Assembly: GCF_016918505.1 (NCBI RefSeq)
Contig: NZ_JAFFPZ010000011.1
Span: 1 to 64,000, forward strand
Length of the DNA stretch: 64,000 bases
Source of the DNA: Desulforhopalus vacuolatus
GTDB lineage: Bacteria; Desulfobacterota; Desulfobulbia; Desulfobulbales; Desulfocapsaceae
Reading direction: 5' to 3'
Both the position numbers and the translations under genes were made by a program. Shown piece by piece: positions 51,308 to 58,918 of the stretch (its first letter is position 1; each line of letters opens with the position of its first letter). The notes under the pieces are model-generated. The model saw only the letters and a list, made by a program, of their open reading frames with translations, did not search any database and was not told the DNA's origin.

Positions 51308-52444
51308 ATGAACGCTGAAAAAAACACCCAAATGTTAGATTGTCTCGGCGTATCTCGCCGGGATTTCATGAAGTTTTGTACTGGTATAGCCGCGACACTC
51401 GGCCTTGGAGGTCTCTCTTCAACCGAGGCTATTGCCGAAGCTCTCACCAGTAAAAAACTACCACCGGTAATCTGGATTGGTGCACAGGAGTGCACTGGTT
51501 GTACTGAAGCACTCCTGCGGGCAACTCATCCTACCCTTGAGACTCTTCTGTTTCAGGTTATCTCTCTGGAATACCATGAGGTTCTCTGTGCTGCTGCCGG
51601 CCATCAGGTAGAAGCCAACAAGCACCGCGCCATGGAAGAATATAAAGGCGAATATGTGCTGGTTGTTGACGGATCTATCCCGACCAAAGATGGCGGTGTC
51701 TACTGCATGGTTGCCGGAAAACCCATAGGAGAGCACATCAAAGAGGCCGCTGAAGGTGCTGCAGCCATTATTGCCATTGGTTCCTGTGCTGCCTGGGGCG
51801 GTGTCCCCTCTATAGGCCCCAATCCCACCGGTGCTGTCGGTGTGCAGGAGTTTCTGCCGGATAAAAAAATTATTAATATTCCCGGCTGTCCTCCCAATCC
51901 GTCCAACTTTATCGCCACCGTCGTGCATCTTCTTACCTTCAAAAAGTTGCCGGAACTTGATGCTGAAGGACGGCCGAAATTTGCCTATGGGCGTCTTATT
52001 CATGAGCATTGTGAGCGGCGGCCGCATTTTGATGCCGGTCGTTTCGCTGAGGCCTATGGAGATGAAGGGCATCGGCAGGGATGGTGCCTCTATAAACTCG
52101 GCTGTAAAGGTCCTGAGACCTATGGTAACTGCCCCTCCCTGGAATTCTGCGATGTCGGCGGAGGAATCTGGCCGGTTGGTATTGGCCATCCCTGCATTGG
52201 CTGTAATGAGAAGGGGGTTGGCTTCTCGAAAGGAATTAGTGAACTGGCGCATGTTGTCCGTCCGACTCCCCCTGCTGTTCATCCTGAGGTCAATACACCT
52301 GCTGGCGGGGAAAATAAAGTCGCTGGTACAGCGATTCTGGCCGGTGTCGCCGGTCTGGCTGCCGGTGTAAGTGTGATGACGGTTAAAGAACTTGGCCGTC
52401 AGCAGAAAGAGGGAAAAAATTCTTCCCAAGAGAAGGAGAATTAA
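51308..52444 (+). CDS. hybO: [NiFe] hydrogenase small subunit (Hyb type)
   Basis: A 378-aa small subunit of a periplasmic, membrane-bound uptake hydrogenase. Tat signal SRRDFMKFCTG (residues ~16-45) exports the folded heterodimer. Fe-S ligands: proximal ECTGCTEALLR, AIGSCAAWGG and PGCPPNP; medial and distal clusters in HEHCERR, KLGCKGPETYGNCP and HPCIGCNEKG. A C-terminal membrane helix (AGTAILAGVAGLAAGVSVM) anchors it. It is the first gene of a five-gene operon. It oxidises H2 and passes electrons to HybA/HybB. No clear ribosome-binding site is seen before this ATG; ATG 51332 is an alternative. Confidence 0.95.
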   Translation: MNAEKNTQMLDCLGVSRRDFMKFCTGIAATLGLGGLSSTEAIAEALTSKKLPPVIWIGAQECTGCTEALLRATHPTLETLLFQVISLEYHEVLCAAAGHQVEANKHRAMEEYKGEYVLVVDGSIPTKDGGVYCMVAGKPIGEHIKEAAEGAAAIIAIGSCAAWGGVPSIGPNPTGAVGVQEFLPDKKIINIPGCPPNPSNFIATVVHLLTFKKLPELDAEGRPKFAYGRLIHEHCERRPHFDAGRFAEAYGDEGHRQGWCLYKLGCKGPETYGNCPSLEFCDVGGGIWPVGIGHPCIGCNEKGVGFSKGISELAHVVRPTPPAVHPEVNTPAGGENKVAGTAILAGVAGLAAGVSVMTVKELGRQQKEGKNSSQEKEN

Positions 52445-52445
52445 T

Positions 52446-53456
52446 ATGGACCGCCGCGATTTTCTCAAAGTTGCGACTGTCGCTCCTCTGCTTGCGACGG
52501 TTGGCGCCGCTACGGATGCAGAGGCCCGACATAATCTTCCACCGTTACCGGAGGGCGTAGGCCTGCTCTATGATTCTACCCTTTGCATTGGGTGTCAGAG
52601 TTGTGTGGCCAAATGCCAGGAAGTCAACCAGATGGATCTCAACCCTGCTGACTCACTGCACTCAAAAAATAATTATCTCTCTCCGTTCAGCTTTAATGTT
52701 ATCCAGGTGTGGCAAAACGGCGCTGGTATAAACAAAGATCAGATTGATGACGGCTATGCCTACATTAAGCGTCAATGTATGCACTGTGTAGATCCCAACT
52801 GCGTCTCGGCCTGTCCGGTTTCTGCCATGCAGAAGGATCCTGTTACCGGAATTGTTACCACTGACCCGAGTCTGTGTACCGGGTGTCGTTACTGCATGAT
52901 CGCCTGCCCGTTTAATGTCCCGAAATATGAATATGATGACCCCTTCGGACGTCTCCAGAAGTGTTCGCTCTGCAATCAAAAAGGGGTGGAGCGTATCGAC
53001 AAAGGTGGAATTCCTGCCTGCGCCGAGGTCTGCCCGACAGGGGCAGTCATTTTTGGCAAACGGAGTGATTTGTTGCGTGAAGCCCGTCAGCGTGTCGCTG
53101 CTGATCCTGGATCGGAGCATAAATACCCGGTCAAAGCAATAGGCAGTGGGGAATTTAACAAGACTTCAATCCCTCACTACAATCAGGAAATTTATGGTGA
53201 ACGTGAGGGCGGTGGATGCCAGTGTCTCGTTCTCTCCTCAGTGCCCTACGAAGACCTTGGTCTTCCCTCTCTTCAAGAGGAGAGCTTTGGCGCTGCGACT
53301 GAGACCGTGCAGCATGGGCTCTATAGAGGGATGTTTCTGCCTATCGCATTGCTCCCTGCGCTTCTCTATGGCTGGTTGACCAGGCGTACCTGGTTAAGTA
53401 TCGGCGGCGGCAAGGCGGGAAATAAACATGACGAAACGGAGGCTGGCAATGAGTGA
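52446..53456 (+). CDS. hybA: Hydrogenase iron-sulfur subunit HybA
   Basis: A 336-aa protein with its own Tat signal (MDRRDFLKVATVAPLLA), four [4Fe-4S] cluster motifs (CIGCQSCVAKC, CMHCVDPNCVSACP, CTGCRYCMIACP, CSLCNQKGVERIDKGGIPACAEVCP) and a C-terminal membrane anchor (FLPIALLPALLYGWL). It carries electrons from the small subunit to the quinone-reactive HybB. AGAAGGAGAATTAAT precedes the ATG, directly after hybO. The last codons overlap hybB. Confidence 0.95.
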   Translation: MDRRDFLKVATVAPLLATVGAATDAEARHNLPPLPEGVGLLYDSTLCIGCQSCVAKCQEVNQMDLNPADSLHSKNNYLSPFSFNVIQVWQNGAGINKDQIDDGYAYIKRQCMHCVDPNCVSACPVSAMQKDPVTGIVTTDPSLCTGCRYCMIACPFNVPKYEYDDPFGRLQKCSLCNQKGVERIDKGGIPACAEVCPTGAVIFGKRSDLLREARQRVAADPGSEHKYPVKAIGSGEFNKTSIPHYNQEIYGEREGGGCQCLVLSSVPYEDLGLPSLQEESFGAATETVQHGLYRGMFLPIALLPALLYGWLTRRTWLSIGGGKAGNKHDETEAGNE

Positions 53457-54657
53457 GCATATCAGCAAACCTCTTGGTGGAAAAATATTTACCTGGCCGA
53501 TAATCTTTTTCGGCATTCTGATCCTCATCGGACTTTATGCCATAACTCATCGCTTCGTCTCAGGGATTGGAGCAGTCAGTGATCTCAATGGAGGTTTTCC
53601 CTGGGGGTTGTGGATTGCGTTTGACCTCCTTGTCGGGACCGGCTTTGCCTGTGGCGGCTGGGCTCTCGCCTGGACGGTGTATGTCTTCAACCAGGGGCAA
53701 TATCATCCAATGGTGCGTTCGGCTCTGCTGGCGTCCCTTTTTGGTTATTCCCTCGGTGGATTCTCCATTCTGATTGACGTTGGTCGCTACTGGAATGTCC
53801 CCTATTTTTATATCCCCGGGTTCTTCAACGTCAACTCTGTGCTGTTTGAGACAGCATTCTGCATGACAGTGTATGTCTTCGTCGTCATGTTTGAATTCGC
53901 GCCGGTTATCTGTGAGCGCCTTGGCTGGAAGATCTCTCTGCGCAAAATGAATAAAGTGATGTTTGCCGCGATCTCTCTTGGGGTGTTGCTGCCAACCATG
54001 CATCAATCTTCTATGGGATCGCTGTTTAATATTGCAGGGCTTAAACTTCACCCGCTCTGGCGAAGTGGTGCAATACTTGGTCCGCTCTCTCTGCTGACCG
54101 CTCTCATCATGGGGTTTGCGATTGTTATCTTTGAAGGATCCATTACTCGCGCAGGACTTCGCGGGAAAGATGTGGCAGACGAAACTCCGCTTTTTGCCAA
54201 ATTGTACAGAATCATCAGATGGCTGATCATTGCATTTTTTATCCTCCGCTTTGGTGAACTTGCGCTGGGAGACAAGATGCAACTGCTGTTTGTCGGAGAT
54301 CGCGGGGCATGGCTTTTCTGGCTGGAAACGGCACTCCTTGCAGCGCCACTCTATATCCTCAGTAAAGATAAGTTTATAAAAGATGCCCGCTGGCTTTTCG
54401 GATGTGCCATAAGCATGATGCTCGGTGCTGCCCTCTGGCGGATGAATCTTTCACTTTTCACCTTCAATCCCGGGGATGGCTACAGCTACTTCCCTACAGC
54501 GGAGGAGATCCTTATCTCTATTGGTCTCGTGGCTATGGAAATCTGTGGTTTTATTTTAATTGTTAAATATTTTCCGGTAATCTCCTTTCTTGCTCCTAAA
54601 AAAGAGAACGGGCAAAAGGTGGTTACGGATGAAGCTCATAATGAGGTTGCACAATGA
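53449..54657 (+). CDS. hybB: Hydrogenase membrane subunit HybB (NrfD family)
   Basis: A 402-aa integral membrane protein with about ten helices of the NrfD/PsrC type that exchanges electrons with the quinone pool and may move protons. Conserved NGGFPWGLWIAFDLLVGTGFACGGWAL and LPTMHQSSMGSL are typical of HybB. ATG 53449 follows CGGAGGCTGGCA and overlaps the hybA stop. The end overlaps the hybC start (ATGA). Confidence 0.94.
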   Translation: MSEHISKPLGGKIFTWPIIFFGILILIGLYAITHRFVSGIGAVSDLNGGFPWGLWIAFDLLVGTGFACGGWALAWTVYVFNQGQYHPMVRSALLASLFGYSLGGFSILIDVGRYWNVPYFYIPGFFNVNSVLFETAFCMTVYVFVVMFEFAPVICERLGWKISLRKMNKVMFAAISLGVLLPTMHQSSMGSLFNIAGLKLHPLWRSGAILGPLSLLTALIMGFAIVIFEGSITRAGLRGKDVADETPLFAKLYRIIRWLIIAFFILRFGELALGDKMQLLFVGDRGAWLFWLETALLAAPLYILSKDKFIKDARWLFGCAISMMLGAALWRMNLSLFTFNPGDGYSYFPTAEEILISIGLVAMEICGFILIVKYFPVISFLAPKKENGQKVVTDEAHNEVAQ

Positions 54658-56354
54658 AGCAGCGTATTACGGTTGATCCTATTACTCGAATTGAAGGCCA
54701 TCTCCGGGTGGACTGCGAGATTGAAGATGGTGTTATCAAAAAGGCGTGGTCTACGGGAACGATGTGGCGGGGTATTGAAAAAATTCTTGTTGGTCGCAAT
54801 CCCGAAGATGCATGGATTATTACTCAGCGTATCTGTGGCGTCTGTACAACAGTGCATGCCATCGCTTCTGTTCGTGCAGTTGAAGATGCCATTGATGCAG
54901 AGGTCCCGCTGAATGCGCAGTATATCCGTAATATTATTACTGCCGGGCACTGTATTCACGATAATATCGTCCATTTTTATCAACTGTCAGCTCTGGACTG
55001 GGTGGATGTTACCTCTGCTCTCAAGGCCGATCCGCAGAAGGCTGCCGATCTCATGGCAAAGGTTTCCAGCTGGCCCGGGAACAGTGTACAGGAGTTTGCT
55101 GCAGTACAGAAAAAGGTGAATTCGCTGGTTGAGCGCGGTCAACTTGGCATATTTGCTAACGGCTACTGGGGGCATAAAGATATGAAATTGTCTCCTGAGG
55201 TTAATCTCATCTGTGTTGCTCATTATCTGCAGGCCCTTGAGTGTCAGCGTAATGCCAACAAGGCTGTAGCTGTCCTCGGCGGGAAATCTCCTCATATTCA
55301 AAATCTTGCGGTGGGCGGTGTTGCCAACCCCATCAATCTTGACGGCGTCGGGGTTCTCAACATGGAACGCCTGCTGTTGCTGAAGACCTATATTGACAAG
55401 CTCAACGATTTTGTAGAGCAGGTGTACAAGCCTGATGTTGCAATCATTGCTGCTTTCTATCCGGAGTGGCTCGAAGTTGGTGCAGGCGTTGTCAATTATC
55501 TCAGTATCCCTGAGCTTCCTACCGATACAAAGAACAGCAGTTTCATCATGCCGGGCGGGTATATAGAAAATGGAGACCTTTCCACTTTCCGTGAAATTAC
55601 CACTCCCAAAGACGAATGGCTTCGCAAGGGTATTGCGGAATGCTCCAAACACGCCTGGTACTCTGATGAGGAACTGCTTGCTCCCTGGGAAGGGAAAACC
55701 AACCCCAGTTACACGGAGTGGGACCCCGAAGGAAAATACAGCTGGTCGAAGTCGGTGACTTTTTACGATAAGACTGTTCAGGTTGGACCTCTGGCCCAGG
55801 TACTGGCCATGCTGGCCAAAGGAGATGTCCGCTGTAAAAAACATCTGGGCGATATTCTTGGTGTATACAAAATGCTTACCGGCAAGGTTATCGAACTCCC
55901 ACAGTTGCACTCGACCATTGGGCGTATTGCGGCACGTGGTATCCGCTGTGCGATGATGAAGGACGCCATGTCCGAGCAGTGGCAGGCACTTATTGATAAT
56001 ATCGGGAAAGGAGATGTCACCACCTGGATCAAACCGGAAATACCGGATCACGAGGTTCATGGTGTCGGGTTCCTTGAGGCACCCCGCGGAATGCTTTCGC
56101 ACTGGATCGTCATTGATAATGGTAAGATTGCCAACTATCAGGCTGTTGTCCCTTCAACATGGAATGCCGGTCCCCGTAATCAAAACGATGAGCCTGGTCC
56201 GTACGAAGCTTCCCTCGTGGGAACACCGGTGGCAGATGCTGAATTGCCGCTCGAAATTATCCGTACGATTCACAGCTTCGATCCGTGCATGTCCTGTGCC
56301 ATTCACATGGTGGATGAGGACGGTGAAGATGTGACTGTGGTCAAGGTTCTTTGA
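54654..56354 (+). CDS. hybC: [NiFe] hydrogenase large subunit
   Basis: A 566-aa catalytic subunit holding the Ni-Fe(CN)2CO site through two CxxC motifs: RICGVCTTVHA near residue 65 and DPCMSCAIHMV near the C-terminus. The 15-residue tail after the His in CAIH is the peptide removed by the maturation protease HybD. The N-terminal DPITRIEGHLR motif is intact. The gene is translationally coupled with hybB upstream and hybD downstream. Confidence 0.96.
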   Translation: MKQRITVDPITRIEGHLRVDCEIEDGVIKKAWSTGTMWRGIEKILVGRNPEDAWIITQRICGVCTTVHAIASVRAVEDAIDAEVPLNAQYIRNIITAGHCIHDNIVHFYQLSALDWVDVTSALKADPQKAADLMAKVSSWPGNSVQEFAAVQKKVNSLVERGQLGIFANGYWGHKDMKLSPEVNLICVAHYLQALECQRNANKAVAVLGGKSPHIQNLAVGGVANPINLDGVGVLNMERLLLLKTYIDKLNDFVEQVYKPDVAIIAAFYPEWLEVGAGVVNYLSIPELPTDTKNSSFIMPGGYIENGDLSTFREITTPKDEWLRKGIAECSKHAWYSDEELLAPWEGKTNPSYTEWDPEGKYSWSKSVTFYDKTVQVGPLAQVLAMLAKGDVRCKKHLGDILGVYKMLTGKVIELPQLHSTIGRIAARGIRCAMMKDAMSEQWQALIDNIGKGDVTTWIKPEIPDHEVHGVGFLEAPRGMLSHWIVIDNGKIANYQAVVPSTWNAGPRNQNDEPGPYEASLVGTPVADAELPLEIIRTIHSFDPCMSCAIHMVDEDGEDVTVVKVL

Positions 56355-56869
56355 TGACTGCAGCTGGCAAAAAGGCCCTTCTTCTTGGTGTCGGGAATCT
56401 CCTGCTGAATGATGAGGGGATCGGGGTGCGTGTCGTCGAGGAGTTTGATCGGCGATACGACACTCCGGAGCTTGATATTGTGGATGGCGGTACCGCAGGC
56501 ATGGAGTTGCTGGACGATCTGGCCGATCGACCGCTGGTGGTGATCGTTGATTGTATCAAATCAAAGGATCCGGTGGGAACGGTGAAGTGGCTTGAGGACG
56601 AGCAGGTTCCCAAGTTCTTTTCCCGTAAACTCTCTCCGCATCAGCTCGGGCTCTCAGATGTCCTCTCTGCGCTTATCATGACGGGGGAATATCCCGCCCG
56701 CCTTCGACTTCTCGGCGCGGTTCCAGAGAGTATTGATACAGAGATTGGTTTGACAGATCTGCTTGCTGGAAGGAAGGAAGAGATGGTGGAACAGCTCCGT
56801 GCCTTTTTCAGTGAGGAGGGGTTTGAGGTAAAAGAAGGAACATATTGTACGATGAAGTTAGGGATATAG
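56354..56869 (+). CDS. hybD: Hydrogenase maturation endopeptidase HybD
   Basis: A 171-aa A31/M52-family protease that cleaves the C-terminal peptide of the large subunit once nickel is bound. Motifs: GVGNLLLNDEGIGVRVVEEF with the nickel-sensing Asp/Glu residues, VDGGTAGMELL, VDCIKSKDPVGT and SPHQLGLSDVL with the His ligand. Its ATG overlaps the stop of the large-subunit gene (TGATG). Other hyp maturation genes are not in the window. The operon ends in a strong hairpin. Confidence 0.94.
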   Translation: MTAAGKKALLLGVGNLLLNDEGIGVRVVEEFDRRYDTPELDIVDGGTAGMELLDDLADRPLVVIVDCIKSKDPVGTVKWLEDEQVPKFFSRKLSPHQLGLSDVLSALIMTGEYPARLRLLGAVPESIDTEIGLTDLLAGRKEEMVEQLRAFFSEEGFEVKEGTYCTMKLGI

Positions 56870-56895
56870 AGACTTTTCTGCAGTCTTGACTGCCG

Positions 56896-56950
56896 AGAGA
56901 AACCAACAGAGGCCGCCTTCGTTATGAAGGCGGCCTCTGTTGGTTTCTCT
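56896..56950. terminator. Very long perfect hairpin after hybD
   Basis: 25-bp perfect arms (AGAGAAACCAACAGAGGCCG... and complement) with a 5-base loop (GTTAT), between convergent genes. Confidence 0.85.
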
Positions 56951-56986
56951 TCCTGGTACTCTCATTTCATGAGGAATCTAAGCGTC

Positions 56987-57322
56987 TCAGCTTTTAGATT
57001 CTCCAGTCCACGACATAACGTTCTTCCTTTTCCCTGCCGTAATGGGCGAAACATGATTGAGATACATCCTGTACTTTTCATTTCCGGGCAGAATGATGAA
57101 CTGTTTGTCCCCTGCTGCAGCCCCGTCTGCCCTCGTGCTGAGGTCAAAAGAGAGAGCGCCGGACTTCAACATGGTGACAGTGCCAATACTGTCGGTACTC
57201 CGGTCAACCTGATTGTTTTCTTCGTTGTTGGTGAGATTCTGTTTATCTGGAGAGCATCCGACACAACTCGTAAGAGTCATTGCAGTGGCAAAAATGAGGA
57301 TGGTGCAGGTCAAGTATTTCAT
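56987..57322 (-). CDS. Small lipoprotein of unknown function
   Basis: A 111-aa predicted lipoprotein: signal KYLTCTILIFATAMTLTSC (lipobox LTSC) followed by a polar stretch and a compact C-terminal domain (LSFDLSTRADGAAAGDKQFI, MYLNHVSPITAGKRK). Family not recognised. AAGGAGAAGACA precedes ATG 57322; the frame is open another 46 codons upstream, but only through the MITE-like repeat. Confidence 0.6.
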   Translation of the reverse strand: MKYLTCTILIFATAMTLTSCVGCSPDKQNLTNNEENNQVDRSTDSIGTVTMLKSGALSFDLSTRADGAAAGDKQFIILPGNEKYRMYLNHVSPITAGKRKNVMSWTGESKS

Positions 57323-57393
57323 TGTCTTCTCCTTATGGATAATCAGGTATCCTGATGAGAAAAGGGTTGAGAGAACAGTACGGAATGTTTTTA

Positions 57394-57558
57394 GGCTACC
57401 TTGAATAATCAGTCTTTCGCCCATCTTCTTCGTTACAGTAAAAAATTTATCCTCCGACAAAGCGAGGAACGAGACGTCGAGATATCAATCATATACCTGT
57501 GGTAAATTTTCTCCTGTGCCTCGAATATGAACGAAATACAAGATTATTCAAGATACCC
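57394..57558 (+). repeat. MITE-like repeat, full copy (best-preserved)
   Basis: GCTACCTTGAATAATCAGTC ... ACAAGATTATTCAAGATACCC: inverted ends of about 16 bp, 165 bp in all, CCGACAAAGCGAGGAACGAG variant. It lies between the 5' region of the lipoprotein gene and the 3' end of cmoA, so it may also act as transcription terminator. Confidence 0.82.
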
Positions 57559-57559
57559 T

Positions 57560-58297
57560 TTATTTTGCTTTCACTGCAAGGATCGAGCAGAAATTAAACC
57601 ACTGAAAAAAAGTGGTGACAGAGAAAAATCCGCAACTGCGCAGCATCTTCTGATTTTCTTCCATGCTGAAAGGAATAAGGACGTTTTCCAGCGCTTCCCG
57701 CTTGCGGGCTATCTCCAGTTCGGAGTAACCGCGGGCCTTTTTAAACTGATGGTAAATGTGGATGAAGTCGCGATTGAGTCGCTGGTCATCAAGGATGGTT
57801 TTTTCCGAAAGTATTAAAATTCCGCCCGGACGTAACGCATTGAATATACGCTGGAGAAACTCCATGCGCTGCAGCGGACGCAGAAATTGAAGCGTGTAGT
57901 TGAGCACAACTGCAGCCACGTTTTTTTCAGAAAATTCTGCAATGTTGCTGCAACGAAACTCTATTTGTTTCCCTTTGCCGAACATTTCCGTTTTTTGCCG
58001 CGCTTCTTCAAGCATTGCCGGGGAGTTGTCACAGCCGAGAAAACGCAATTGTTTATGACTGAGGATACGGGAAAACTGTAACAGGGTGGAACCGGTGGAA
58101 CAGCCGAGATCACACACCAGTTCCCCTTCGTCGAGAAAACGATCAAGTAACTGCGCGGCGCTCTCAATGACTTCCGCATAAAAAGGAACGGAGCGGTCGA
58201 TCATGTCATCAAAAACACGAGCTACCTGGTCGTTGAAAATAAAATCCTCGCCAACATTTTCAATGTTGAAAAGGGTGTCTTTTTCGCGTTTTAACAT
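57560..58297 (-). CDS. cmoA: Carboxy-SAM synthase CmoA
   Basis: A 245-aa enzyme that makes carboxy-S-adenosylmethionine from SAM and prephenate, the donor used by CmoB. Family features: REKDTLFNIENVGEDFIFND, VFDDMIDRSVPFYAEV, CDLGCSTGSTLL, FLGCDNSPAML, LNYTLQFLRPLQR and LSEKTILDDQ. ATG 58297 gives the conserved start; the open upstream part overlaps ydbL. It is the last gene of the ech-ydbH-ynbE-ydbL-cmoA unit. Confidence 0.95.
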   Translation of the reverse strand: MLKREKDTLFNIENVGEDFIFNDQVARVFDDMIDRSVPFYAEVIESAAQLLDRFLDEGELVCDLGCSTGSTLLQFSRILSHKQLRFLGCDNSPAMLEEARQKTEMFGKGKQIEFRCSNIAEFSEKNVAAVVLNYTLQFLRPLQRMEFLQRIFNALRPGGILILSEKTILDDQRLNRDFIHIYHQFKKARGYSELEIARKREALENVLIPFSMEENQKMLRSCGFFSVTTFFQWFNFCSILAVKAK

Positions 58298-58301
58298 TTG
58301 T

Positions 58302-58679
58302 CTATTTTGTATACCAGCTGCCGTTCGCCCGCTGGAACTGCTGCCCCGCAGAACCCTTCTTTGCAATCTGCGCCGCACGCCGCCGACCGACCAGCGCTGC
58401 AGAAACACCCTGCGATTTTGCGATGGCTGCATAGACTCTGGTGCGGTCGTTGTTCTCTGCCGCAACCAGTTTTTCTTTTTTTTTCGAACCGCGAAATGTC
58501 AGCAGTCCCTTATTATTTTCCCCAACAATACCGCTGTTTTTCAAGTTGGTGATGGCAGGCAGGCGTGCGGCCATCTGTTGCCTAGTATCTCCGGCCTGCG
58601 CCGCCGTGGAGGCAAAAAGCAGGGCAAGAGTGAGAAAGAGGGTGTAAAACAGTTTCTTTTCTGGAAGAAAAAATTTCAT
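58302..58679 (-). CDS. ydbL: YdbL-like periplasmic protein (DUF1318)
   Basis: A 125-aa secreted protein: signal peptide ending at about AAQA, then the DUF1318 core MAARLPAITNLKNSGIVGENNKGLL and VAAENNDRTRVYAAIAKSQGVS. In E. coli YdbL acts with the YdbH-YnbE intermembrane bridge, probably assisting its assembly. The start overlaps the ynbE stop (ATGA), keeping the E. coli order ydbH-ynbE-ydbL. Four bases separate it from cmoA. Confidence 0.88.
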   Translation of the reverse strand: MKFFLPEKKLFYTLFLTLALLFASTAAQAGDTRQQMAARLPAITNLKNSGIVGENNKGLLTFRGSKKKEKLVAAENNDRTRVYAAIAKSQGVSAALVGRRRAAQIAKKGSAGQQFQRANGSWYTK

Positions 58680-58918
58680 GGTGCTCCTCCTTCATTTGAT
58701 TTCGCGGGAGCATTGCCCGTTTTGCTGGTAACTGCAGCTGCCTGTTCATCAAGGTCACCGAAGAAATTGTCAAGTGCGCGGTCAACTTTGACATTGATAT
58801 CAATGGTGATGTGGATCGGCTTGATTTCTACCGGTTTCACATCGATTTCGTGTCTTGTACAGCCCGCTGCAAGAAAAACAAAGCTGGCAGCGAGCAGAAA
58901 TACCGCATGGAGCTTCAT
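58676..58918 (-). CDS. ynbE: YnbE-like outer-membrane lipoprotein
   Basis: An 80-aa lipoprotein (lipobox LAAGC). Mature sequence CTRHEIDVKPVEIKPIHITI continues into IDINVKVDRALDNFFGDLDE, the conserved beta-strand-rich YnbE pattern. YnbE multimers extend the YdbH beta-groove to the outer membrane. Both ends overlap neighbouring genes by four bases. The C-terminal ~20 residues (TSKTGNAPAKSNEG) are an extra disordered tail compared with the E. coli protein. Confidence 0.85.
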   Translation of the reverse strand: MKLHAVFLLAASFVFLAAGCTRHEIDVKPVEIKPIHITIDINVKVDRALDNFFGDLDEQAAAVTSKTGNAPAKSNEGGAP

